Below, one piece after another: positions 10,585 to 19,233 of a stretch of 64,000 nucleotides of DNA. The notes under the pieces are model-generated. The model saw only the letters and a program-made list of their open reading frames with translations. It was not told where the DNA came from and did not search any database. The stretch comes from Kalmanozyma brasiliensis GHG001 (lineage: Eukaryota; Basidiomycota; Ustilaginomycetes; Ustilaginales), in NCBI RefSeq assembly GCF_000497045.1, contig NW_015961949.1:186001-250000 (forward strand), read 5' to 3'. Both the position numbers and the translations under genes were made by a program. Positions within the stretch are counted from its first letter, which is position 1. Each line of letters starts with the position of its first letter.

Positions 10585-11235
10585 ATGTTCGGCAGGTCAC
10601 CGTTGCTGCTGGCGCTCCTCGCCCTGCTGGTCGCGCGCTCGACCAGCGCGCTCTACTTCTACCTCGAACCGGATACGCCCAAATGCTTCCTCGAGGAGCT
10701 GCCGAACGACACGGTCGTGGTCGGCCACTACATGACGGAAGAGTGGGACACAACACTCCAACGCTACGTCGTCAAAGACGACATGGGCATCCACATCTCG
10801 GTCCGCGAAGTCAAGGACAATCACATCGTAACGTCCTCCCGTGGGCCACCCGAGGGGAAGTTTGCGTTTACATCCCATGAAGCGGGCGATCATCGGATCT
10901 GTATGGCGGCTAAGTTCGACGGTAGGACAGCGGTCCAGGTGAGGATGCATCTGGATATCGTGATCGGCGACGCGAAGCCGGATAACACCCACAAGGATAA
11001 GAGCCACGTGAACGATCTAGCCCAGAGGGTGCGGGATCTCAACGCAAAGCTGAGGGATATCAGGAAGGAACAGCAGTACCAGAGGGAACGCGAGGCCCAG
11101 TTCAGAGATCTGTCCGAATTGACGAACAGCAGAGCCATGTGGTGGAGTACGCTGCAGCTGGTTACGCTGTTGGGAGCGTGCGTGTGGCAGCTCAGGCATC
11201 TTAGAGGGTTCTTCGAGGATAAGAAGTTGCGTTGA
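10585..11235 (+). CDS. p24 family cargo receptor, alpha subfamily (Erp1/TMED4/9-like)
   Basis: Type I membrane protein of the early secretory pathway that cycles between ER and Golgi in COPI and COPII vesicles and takes part in cargo (notably GPI-protein) selection. The 216-residue product has a signal peptide (1-22), a GOLD domain beginning ALYFYLEPDTPKCF with the expected disulfide pair Cys34 and Cys106, and a sequon at Asn41. A luminal coiled coil follows (about 145-180), then one transmembrane helix (about 187-205) and a short tail with a Phe-Phe COPII signal and terminal Lys-Lys-Leu-Arg (KKXX type). The start of the mature protein and the tail match the p24-alpha branch (TMED4/TMED9, yeast Erp1/5/6) rather than Emp24 or Erv25. 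It converges with the CLC gene, 135 bp between stops. Confidence 0.92.
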   Translation: MFGRSPLLLALLALLVARSTSALYFYLEPDTPKCFLEELPNDTVVVGHYMTEEWDTTLQRYVVKDDMGIHISVREVKDNHIVTSSRGPPEGKFAFTSHEAGDHRICMAAKFDGRTAVQVRMHLDIVIGDAKPDNTHKDKSHVNDLAQRVRDLNAKLRDIRKEQQYQREREAQFRDLSELTNSRAMWWSTLQLVTLLGACVWQLRHLRGFFEDKKLR

Positions 11236-11370
11236 AGGCGCCATCATACCACTGCAATTCACATCATCCCCCACAAAGCGGCGCTCCGTGCCAAGCGACT
11301 GCTCGAACATCACACAGGACCAGGAGAGCTTCCCGACGGAGCTGACATTTCGTGGCAAAAGCGTCTGCAT

Positions 11371-14300
11371 TCACTCGTCCTCCTCCCCGAGCACAAACTG
11401 CTCCTGTTCGCGCCCCGTCTTCTTGAGTCTCTGCTGCGAGCCGTTGCGGCTCAGCGACGCGCGCAACGGCAGATCATCCGTCGGACTCAGTGCGGGTCCC
11501 GACTCGTCGTACATCTCTCCCGCATCCTGTCTCACTCTACCGTACCTCCCCTCTCCCGCTTGCTGTTGTCCGCTCGCCCTCTGTCGTCGCCCGAACCTAT
11601 CCCCTAGTCGTTCCACATGAGGCGCCACGGTCGCCCATCGATCCGCCACCCACTCGTACGCCTCCTTCAACAGCAGCTCCAGTTCGCCACTCGCACTCGG
11701 CTCGCTGGTTGCTCCACTCGGCAATCCAGCAGCAGCCGATCGCGCAACAGCCTCCGACCTCTCCTCCAGCGCGATCCGCTTCAACACATCTTTCACCGTC
11801 ACCAACCCCGACAGCTTGCCGTATTCGACCACGAGGATGACGCGCGGTCCGAGGTTCTTGAACATGTCCATGACGGTCTCGAGCGCCATGCCTGGTTGAA
11901 CGAGGAGTGGGGTGGGGTCGATCCAGCCCGCGAGCTCGAGGAGGTCGGATTCGCCTTCTCCGTCGATGCCGCCACCGGCGGGGCCGAGGATCGGGTCGGC
12001 GTCCGGGTCGTCCTCTGCGTCGCTCGCGTCGTCGTCGAGAGTGGTCATGAGGGATTCGGCTTCGTGTCGACGGAGGGAGGAGCGTCGGGCGCCCGCGCCG
12101 CCGGAGGTGGTTGTGCTGCTGACGCCAAGAGTGGTGGCGCTGCTAAAGCGATTGAGCATGTCTTCCCGTACGGCACGGTCTGCAGCTGCGGTCGTAGGGA
12201 TCGATGACACGTTGAGAAGGTCCTGCTGCGGCGCACCTCTTCCGCCCACACTGCCGGGCCCTTGAGTGGCGTTCGGCCCGACACTGAACACGCACGTCGT
12301 ATCCGCACCCAGCGCACGCGCCCGCCTCGCCTTGCCAATCGCATACCGCAACTCCACCTTCCCGACGTACCCGAGCAGCATCGCATCCTCCTTCCCCTGC
12401 ACCACCGGGAATCCCTTATACGAGCCCTCGCTCATCCTCGCCTCCAGCTCGCCGAGCTTCATCCCGTCTGCATACAGCACCGTCGGATTCGCATGCATCA
12501 CATCCGCCACGGGCACCCCAAAGTTGTGGTCGTCCTTATCGAGGAATGGATAGCCGGAGAACTTGATCATCTGCTCGGCAATGCCTCCGCGCGAAAACCA
12601 GTCGGCGATGCCCTTGGTGATGCCGACGACGATCATGGTGGGCAAGATGTAGGTGAGTGCGCCGGTGAGTTCGAACATGATGACGACGACGGAGACGGTG
12701 ATGCGGGTGACGCCGGCGAGGGCGGCTGCGGCGCCGAGGAAGGCGTACGTGCCCGGGGTGATGCAGGGCACGTCCGGCTGGCAGGCTGAGAAGAGCGACC
12801 AGTGCGGATAGGCGTTGTGCAGCGCCTTGACGAGGATGCCGAACATACGGCCAAAGGTGGCACCGATGGCCATCGAGGGGACAAAGATGCCCGCAGGAAC
12901 CTTGCAGCCGTAGGAGACGATGACGAGGGCCGTTCGGAGCACCGTAGCGAGCAGAAGCGAGTTGACCATGCGCCATTGCGCCCACGTCTTGCACAGGTTG
13001 TCGTAATCGCCCCCGCCCTCGCATTCTCTGAAGAGAATCTCGAGCGATTCCGTCATGTCGATGCGCAGAAACTTGTTCGTATACCCAATCACCGCCGTCA
13101 GCACCGCAAGCACCACCGCTTCGCTGACGCCGTGCTTGGCCAGGTAGCTACGTCGGAACGACTGCACCTGCAGATTGTACTTGATGACAAAAGCGCCGTA
13201 CAGACCGCCAAAGATGCCGATGAGAATGTAAAAGATGATCTCAAAGTAGTGCCAGTCTCGATCGTATGAGACCTGGAACAGAACGAGCTTGCCCGTGCGA
13301 AAGGGGTTCATGAACGAGAGCGTCACGGTGGCTGCCAGCGCACAGAGGAAGGAGCGCCACATGGTGGAAGCGGGAAAGTTGTACGCCATCTCTTCGAGCG
13401 AGAAGAGCACTCCACCGATGGGAGAGCCGAAGGCGACGGCGACGCCTGCCGCCGAAGAGGCCGTGAGCAGTTCGCGCATCTTGGCCTGACTGCGGTTGAA
13501 CGAGCGGAAGAAGCTTGCTACCACATTGCCGATGCAGCACGCCACGTGGACCGCAGGACCTTCCTTCCCGACGCTGAGGCCAGATGCGATCGCTAATGGC
13601 AGCGTGAGACTCTTGATCGCTAGCGTCCAAAAGCCGAGATAGCCGTTGATGACGAAGCCAGCGAGAATGCACTTGATCTCTGAGATACCACTGCCTGCTG
13701 CGTAGGGTGCGAACGCCTTGACGAGATGTGCGCAGAGGAACGAGAGGATGCCGGCAAAGAGGATGTAGATGATGTAGGCTGGCACTGCCCATTTCGACCA
13801 TGGCACCCAGTCTGTACATGTTTCGCTGAGGTCCGCTGCACCGTCAGCAGCGCCCTCAGCCCGAGCTAGTAGCCGCAAGCCAGTCCCGAAGCCGTCGTGA
13901 AGGACTTCGTGAGCGGACCGTGCCCACAGAGTATGATCTGGGATGGCGCGTATTGAGAGGTTGTAGGCCGTGTCCGCAACCGCCCCGTACGAGTGTGAAT
14001 CGAAGACGGCCCTCCTTACGGCGGCAGTGACACTCGCTGCAGCTTCTGCAGCGTCGGTTGGGGTGGGACCACTCAACGAAGCAGTCACGGTCACAGTCGC
14101 CGTTGCCAACGCCTTTGCTGCAGCTGGCAGAGGAGCACCGCCAGGACCTGCTTGGTCCATCATCTCCCAGCAGCAGAACTTCTGGTTCAGCCACCAACCA
14201 GAGCTGCAGTAGCCCTGCTTGAGATCCGATGCCCATTCGGTCGCCAAGCTGATGACGCCCATGTTGATGCCGATGAGGATGCCGACGAGCACGATCAGAC

Positions 14301-14733
14301 CGCTATCCGCGAATGCCGAGAGAGCGGTCTTGAGGATGCCCCATACGAGCCAGGCTCTTCTCCCCCACGGGCCTTTGGGCCACCAACGAGGCGGCACTCC
14401 ACCCCTGCCGAAACCGGAGCGACCCCAAGCAGCGTCCGAGTTTGCGTGTGTCGATCCATTGGCGAGATGCGCGTTGCTGGAAGAAGACAAGACGAAGTGG
14501 GCGGATGCAGCTTGTCGTTCGCGGGCTATCCTGTTGCGCTCGCGCGTGTTGTCGACGACCCAATCGACGGTGGAGAAGGACTCGTATCTGCGGATCTCGT
14601 CGAGCGCCTCGTCGTCCTCTGCACCGGCATTGGCTGTGTAGGTACTGTTGCGACGCGATGGGCCAGGGCCGCCTGCACCCGGTGATGGTGGAGGCGCCAA
14701 AGCGCTCGGTTTGGAATGGGGCGAGGCGTTCAT
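11371..14733 (-). CDS. CLC-type chloride channel / H+-Cl- exchanger (Gef1-like)
   Basis: Voltage-gated chloride family protein, probably an endosomal or Golgi Cl-/H+ exchanger supporting compartment acidification and metal homeostasis. The 1120 residues contain the selectivity-filter motifs GSGISEIK and GKEGPAVH (389-396, gating glutamate Glu391), GSPIGGVLFSLEEM, and the later helices with AGIFVPSMAIGA. Two CBS domains follow: one starting near VADVMHANPT, and a C-terminal one including SGLVTVKDVLKRIA. The CBS pair is separated by a roughly 100-residue disordered stretch. The frame extends seven codons further upstream but without an ATG; the first ATG is at 14733. The first luminal loop (about 190-306) is unusually long and rich in Ala, Thr and Gly. 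Intronless. Confidence 0.93.
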   Translation of the reverse strand: MNASPHSKPSALAPPPSPGAGGPGPSRRNSTYTANAGAEDDEALDEIRRYESFSTVDWVVDNTRERNRIARERQAASAHFVLSSSSNAHLANGSTHANSDAAWGRSGFGRGGVPPRWWPKGPWGRRAWLVWGILKTALSAFADSGLIVLVGILIGINMGVISLATEWASDLKQGYCSSGWWLNQKFCCWEMMDQAGPGGAPLPAAAKALATATVTVTASLSGPTPTDAAEAAASVTAAVRRAVFDSHSYGAVADTAYNLSIRAIPDHTLWARSAHEVLHDGFGTGLRLLARAEGAADGAADLSETCTDWVPWSKWAVPAYIIYILFAGILSFLCAHLVKAFAPYAAGSGISEIKCILAGFVINGYLGFWTLAIKSLTLPLAIASGLSVGKEGPAVHVACCIGNVVASFFRSFNRSQAKMRELLTASSAAGVAVAFGSPIGGVLFSLEEMAYNFPASTMWRSFLCALAATVTLSFMNPFRTGKLVLFQVSYDRDWHYFEIIFYILIGIFGGLYGAFVIKYNLQVQSFRRSYLAKHGVSEAVVLAVLTAVIGYTNKFLRIDMTESLEILFRECEGGGDYDNLCKTWAQWRMVNSLLLATVLRTALVIVSYGCKVPAGIFVPSMAIGATFGRMFGILVKALHNAYPHWSLFSACQPDVPCITPGTYAFLGAAAALAGVTRITVSVVVIMFELTGALTYILPTMIVVGITKGIADWFSRGGIAEQMIKFSGYPFLDKDDHNFGVPVADVMHANPTVLYADGMKLGELEARMSEGSYKGFPVVQGKEDAMLLGYVGKVELRYAIGKARRARALGADTTCVFSVGPNATQGPGSVGGRGAPQQDLLNVSSIPTTAAADRAVREDMLNRFSSATTLGVSSTTTSGGAGARRSSLRRHEAESLMTTLDDDASDAEDDPDADPILGPAGGGIDGEGESDLLELAGWIDPTPLLVQPGMALETVMDMFKNLGPRVILVVEYGKLSGLVTVKDVLKRIALEERSEAVARSAAAGLPSGATSEPSASGELELLLKEAYEWVADRWATVAPHVERLGDRFGRRQRASGQQQAGEGRYGRVRQDAGEMYDESGPALSPTDDLPLRASLSRNGSQQRLKKTGREQEQFVLGEEDE

Positions 14734-15166
14734 TGTGATCGCATTGCCTGCCACACTCCTTCTTCGATGTGAAGGAGCGCTGCGGAGATTAGAAGAGAGA
14801 AAGAGAGACGTAGGATAAGGTGGTCGCGACGATGGCTAGAGAGCGTCAGGAAGTCCAACACTTGTGTGTGACTTTTGATAATTTGCCGAGGCTTGTGAGC
14901 CTGACATTCTTAAATTGTGCCTTTGGCTCTGCACAGTCCCGTCCCTGAAGCCCGACGCGAGGCATCAAAGGGTCTCAGACGGGAAGAAACTCTCCGACAA
15001 TGGCATGTTGCTACGAGCCAGCACGCATCCCTGCAGGACCGACCTGCGATATGGATCGCAAGCACACGCACGTTGATAGGAGGCACGAGAATCCGCAGCG
15101 ATGCTACGGCCTTGTATGATGCGACGAAGCGATCTGGCAGATGCATTACAGGAGGGAGCGCATACC
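14734..15166. other. short intergenic region upstream of the CLC gene
   Basis: This 433 bp stretch holds the CLC promoter and 5' leader and the 3' end of the cyclophilin-RRM gene; both genes are on the minus strand. I see no specific motif or RNA gene. Confidence 0.6.
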
Positions 15167-16864
15167 TCAACGACGAGAATCATCACGGTGCCGTCGGTGA
15201 TCGTCGTCCCTTTGTCTCTCTCCGTTCCTGTGATGGTAGCGATCCCGGTCGCGCTCCTTCCGATTATCGCGGTCGCGAGGATCTTTGTCGGCGCGACCTG
15301 ACTCGTGCCGGCGAGAAGATGACTCTCGATGCCGTCTGTCCTCTTCGTGGCGTCTCCTTTGCGAGCGTCCGTCATTGTGACTTCTCGAATCACTTGCCGG
15401 TCTGTCCGATTCGCGACGCTGTTCGCGCTCCTCCCCTTGAGCACGATCGTAACCATCCGAATGTCGATCCGCATGGCTGCTGCGATGACCATCCGACCGT
15501 GAGGGAGCGTGTCTGGGTCTGTCGTCGTCCTCTCGCCGCGACCTCTTGTGCGCCCTTTCTCTGTGATCGTCTTCTGAGCCGCGATGCCTTCCATCACGTT
15601 CGTCAGTGTGACGGTCTCCCCTTCGACTATCACCGTGCCGTGAGGTATTGCCATTGTCCCTGCGATCTCTGTCGCGACTGCTACTCCCTCCATTCCGATA
15701 CGTATCCTCCCTTGGTCGATACGAATCCACGCTCCCTGTACCGCCCGCACCATTCGACCTCTCCCCGCCCCATCCATAATGACCCTTCGGCGCGTCCCTC
15801 CCGCCATTCCTCTTCTTCACCCAATCCCCATGCAGTCGACTCACGCTCTGCGAGAAATCCACCCAAATCCGTCGATCGTCCACCAGCACGTTCTGCATCT
15901 TGAAATACGCCCGCTCGGCATCGTCCTTCTGATCAAACTCGATAAACGCATACTGCAGCGAATCGCCCGTCTTCTTGTCCTTGATCACTTCGCACGAGAG
16001 GATCTTGCCGAAGCGCGAAAAGATGAGTTCCAAGTCGTCGCTGCGGGTGACCGGGTTGAGCTTGCACACGAAGAGGATGTTTTCGGGTGGACGGATTTCG
16101 GCGAAGGGCAGATCGCCGACCATTTCGAGTGTTAGCGCGGCTGCGTTGGTGTCGGCGTTGCGGCGAGATTCTTCCTTGGTGGTGTCGTCACGGTCATCGA
16201 TGAGGTCTTCGTCGTCGGCCAGCCGGAGCGCGCGGATCTGTGACGGGGTTGGCGAGGGGGAGCGTGAGGGTGGGACAAAGGCATCCGGGTCCCTGAAGGG
16301 GTCTTCGAGCACCACGACATGGCGGATGCGGATGTCCTTGAGCGGTCGCTTTTGGTCGTCAGTGAACGCCTCGTTGATCTTGTCCAGTGTTCCACCTGGC
16401 TCTTGGCCTTCTACAACGATGCCGAACGGCGCGTGCTTGCCATCGAGGTAGTCAATCTCGTCCTTGAGCGTGATGAAGAATTGTGATCCTGCAACTAGTT
16501 CTGCCGTCTCATCCTCTCCATCCGCATCCGAGCGCTTTACCTGCTTGCGGAAGCACGCAAACGACACTGTGCCCTTCTTGGTATGTTGCAACTGATCGCC
16601 TATCGTCTCTGGATGAAAGTATGTGTTCGTCGACCGGTCCTGTGAGTTGGATGGCAGCTGCGACCAGATGCTTGCTCCGCCTTTGCCTGTGTTGGAAGGA
16701 TCACCCGTTTGCGCCAGAAAGTCCTTCTCGACTCGGAAGAACGCGTTGAGCTTGTAGAAATGCTTCGAGCATAGCTTGAGGAAGTTGGTGCAAGAGCGCG
16801 GCGCAAGGTCCGTGTGAAGGTCGATCACAATGTCGCCCAGAGACGTTTCGAGAAGGACGCTCAT
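15167..16864 (-). CDS. CYP6: peptidyl-prolyl isomerase-like 4: cyclophilin-RRM protein
   Basis: Nuclear cyclophilin with an RNA-binding domain, of the PPIL4 family associated with spliceosomes. The 565 residues comprise an N-terminal cyclophilin domain (1 to about 165, beginning [19 protein letters not shown], with [12 protein letters not shown]), a linker, and one RRM (about 261-340; RNP2-like ILFVCKL and RNP1-like LQYAFIEF). A tail of about 210 residues is dominated by Arg, Asp, Ser and His (RD/RS-like), typical of splicing factors. The frame also has an upstream ATG 22 codons earlier at 16930, but family members begin exactly at the MxVLLET motif, so 16864 is preferred. Isomerase activity is uncertain, since PPIL4-type domains often have divergent catalytic residues. 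Intronless. Confidence 0.92.
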   Translation of the reverse strand: MSVLLETSLGDIVIDLHTDLAPRSCTNFLKLCSKHFYKLNAFFRVEKDFLAQTGDPSNTGKGGASIWSQLPSNSQDRSTNTYFHPETIGDQLQHTKKGTVSFACFRKQVKRSDADGEDETAELVAGSQFFITLKDEIDYLDGKHAPFGIVVEGQEPGGTLDKINEAFTDDQKRPLKDIRIRHVVVLEDPFRDPDAFVPPSRSPSPTPSQIRALRLADDEDLIDDRDDTTKEESRRNADTNAAALTLEMVGDLPFAEIRPPENILFVCKLNPVTRSDDLELIFSRFGKILSCEVIKDKKTGDSLQYAFIEFDQKDDAERAYFKMQNVLVDDRRIWVDFSQSVSRLHGDWVKKRNGGRDAPKGHYGWGGERSNGAGGTGSVDSYRPREDTYRNGGSSSRDRDRRDNGNTSRHGDSRRGDRHTDERDGRHRGSEDDHRERAHKRSRREDDDRPRHAPSRSDGHRSSHADRHSDGYDRAQGEEREQRRESDRPASDSRSHNDGRSQRRRHEEDRRHRESSSRRHESGRADKDPRDRDNRKERDRDRYHHRNGERQRDDDHRRHRDDSRR

Positions 16865-17383
16865 GGTGATCTGCGGCTGGCGGGCAAGGCGAGGAGATGC
16901 AGGCGCCTTCGTGCAGATGAGAGGGTTCAACGAGGCTTTGCGAGGATCAGCGTTTCATCGTGAGGTTGTTATTCGTAGCGCTCGTTGTTGTCGTCGTTGT
17001 GGTGATCAGAAGGCAAGGAAGATGCACCTCAAGAACAACACTTTTCCCTCAATCGAAATTCCGCGGCTGAGCCACGCACCGAAGGTGGAGGAAATAGCCG
17101 CTCTCACCACCACTCAGACCTCTTGACGCCCATATGGCCACCAATCGCTCTGCACTAGTTGACCGACGCCGACGCTGCTTGGCCGCCGTGACCAGGTGGA
17201 ACGCACAGGCTCGCTTGCACACTGTCACATGTTCTCAATTGCTGCTATATTTACTGTCTGGACCGAAAAAGGCAGGTCTGTCCATGGATCTCTGTGCGGC
17301 AAATACCCAGATTACAACGAGCCACTTACGTCGAGCTCAGGACAAGCTCTGCAAGCACCCTCATCGAGCCGCTCGTCGGCCGC
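16865..17383. other. intergenic region upstream of the cyclophilin-RRM gene
   Basis: This 0.5 kb lies between the start of the cyclophilin-RRM gene and the stop of the oxysterol-binding protein gene; both are on the minus strand. I see nothing specific in it. Confidence 0.5.
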
Positions 17384-18535
17384 CTAGTGCACGCGAGGCT
17401 TCTTGCGGTAGCCATCCTCGGTCGCCGGCTGACCCTTGAACATGGACGCCAGCTGCGAGTACTCCTGGTCGTTCTCGATGTGGACAAAGTGCTCGAGCTG
17501 GTGTGGGGTGTTTGCCGCTGCCTCGTCCTTGCGCTTCTGCCTCTGCGCATTCTCGATCCTAGCCTTGTCCTTGGATGCGGTGTCAAAGTCGCCGGTGCGA
17601 ATACCGTTGGCCACCGTCTTCCACACCTTGCGGCTCTCCATGTCACCCTGCTTCTCGACGTCCTCCACGGAGACCTCTTCTCGCTCGGTCGATGCGTCCC
17701 AGAAGACGTCGTTGCTGCCACCGGAGATGGACTTGCCTTTGTACTTGCTCACACCGGCCCACTCGCCTTCGATCGAGTAGAGCGTGTTGCCGCCGGCGCC
17801 GATGGTCGCCTTGAACGAGTGTGCTTTGCCCGAGAAGTAGCCCTTGCCGGCATAGTTGAGTGTGGTGAGCAGTCCGGTGGTGGACTGGATGTACGAGCTG
17901 CTAGTGAGCTCTACGTACGGTGAGCCGTACCAGAGACCCTCGATGAGCAGGTTGGGAAGCGTGATGAGGTAGAGCTCCTCCTTGTCGCTGCTAGGGAGCT
18001 TGATGCGAAGGATGGCGTGACCAACCTGCTTAACCTGGATGGTGCGTCCGGAGAAGGAGGTCTTCTGCGCATTGTGACCCTCGAGCGTGACGCCAGCCTT
18101 CTTATTCTCGATGTGGTAGGCGGTGATGGGAGGGTGGTGCGAGACCTGCTCGGCAGTAAGGACGGTCTCGCCCCGACCGTTCTGGTCCGGCCACTTGCCA
18201 AGGAAGATCTCGCCAAGGATGGGGTTGAGCGGCTTCTTCTCGGAGCCGGACGAAATGTTACGGGCGGTGAATTGGCCCTTGAGCGTGCTGATGAACCACT
18301 TGAGGACGAGGTTCATGCGCTCCACCTCGTCCTTGCCCGTGGAGATCTTTGCGAACTCGTCGGGGTGCTCACCCCAGTAGGCTGGGAACTCGACCAGAGA
18401 TACTGGAGAGAGGATGAATGAGGGCGCTGTCAGCGAAGACAGATCACCGGAGAAGCTGGCGATCGACTTGAGGAACTGTCCCCAGCCCTGTCGCTGCTCC
18501 TTGGGGACGGCACCTCCGACCTCTTCTTCACCCAT
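17384..18535 (-). CDS. KES1: oxysterol-binding protein homolog, Kes1/Osh4 type
   Basis: Short ORP that exchanges sterol for PI4P between membranes and negatively regulates Golgi secretory function in yeast. The 383-residue protein consists of the ORD alone: lid and N-terminal block with FLKSIASFSGDLSSL, then WFISTLKGQF, KKPLNPILGEIF (PI4P/core motif), the signature EQVSHHPP (129-136) and YIQSTTGLL. No PH domain, ankyrin repeat or FFAT motif is present, as in yeast Osh4. The C-terminus has the usual charged helical region, but the protein is about 50 residues shorter than yeast Kes1. The ATG at 18535 puts the N-terminal lid helix at the expected distance. Intronless. Confidence 0.95.
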   Translation of the reverse strand: MGEEEVGGAVPKEQRQGWGQFLKSIASFSGDLSSLTAPSFILSPVSLVEFPAYWGEHPDEFAKISTGKDEVERMNLVLKWFISTLKGQFTARNISSGSEKKPLNPILGEIFLGKWPDQNGRGETVLTAEQVSHHPPITAYHIENKKAGVTLEGHNAQKTSFSGRTIQVKQVGHAILRIKLPSSDKEELYLITLPNLLIEGLWYGSPYVELTSSSYIQSTTGLLTTLNYAGKGYFSGKAHSFKATIGAGGNTLYSIEGEWAGVSKYKGKSISGGSNDVFWDASTEREEVSVEDVEKQGDMESRKVWKTVANGIRTGDFDTASKDKARIENAQRQKRKDEAAANTPHQLEHFVHIENDQEYSQLASMFKGQPATEDGYRKKPRVH

Positions 18536-19233
18536 GTTGACCGAGGTGGTGTCGAGCGGTGTTAGCGTCTATGTTTGGTCGTCGAGTGCCGAGAATGATC
18601 GCTGATCGTGTCGCCTCGAGTGCTGCGGATGGTGACCAGAAGTGACGATGGTGGACGGGCTTATGGTTGAGCGGAATCGCGATCGTCTCAGGCTCAAAAA
18701 CGTGTGTGTGTCTGTGCCTGTTTGTGCTGCCTGCCTGGGCCAGGGGCGTGATCCGTGACGTTGTGGAGTAATTTCGGCCAGGAGCTCGTGCACTGCGCCG
18801 CTGTGAGCATGTCTGGGCGGGCGATTTCAAAAATGTCCCATTTTGCTGCCTTTTCGCTGTGCTGTGCTGTGCTGTGCTGCTGACGAGCCGTCCCAGGGCT
18901 CGTGCACACACAAAGCAAGCTCTCAGACAGAGACAAGATCGGCTGCGATACTTTTCGGCTGCCCACTGCCCGTCAGCGCCCCCTCCATCGAAGTCGTCTC
19001 TCATTTGATGCTGAATGCGGCTGGCAACGCAGGCCGCTGAGGTCTCAATGTAGAGTGGACGAATCGATGCATTGCAATTGCGCGGTACGAAAGGCGAGAG
19101 AGAACAGAGAGGCTAGAGTACATTGAACTTGATGTACAGATGGGGGCAATCCAAGGATGGACAGGGCGCTATGCGGACGAAGCGACAAGCAGCGATGCAA
19201 CAAGACACGCAGCGGGCATTGAAAGCGATGCGA
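18536..19233. other. intergenic region upstream of the Kes1-type gene
   Basis: This 0.7 kb of 5' flank for the oxysterol-binding protein gene also includes the 3' end of CHK1. It contains a GCTGT pentanucleotide repeat at 18856-18880. I see no RNA gene or further coding region. Confidence 0.5.
18856..18880. repeat. GCTGT pentanucleotide tandem repeat
   Basis: Four perfect GCTGT units are followed by one imperfect GCTGC unit. It lies about 320 bp upstream of the Kes1-type start on the opposite strand. Length variation between strains is likely. Confidence 0.85.
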
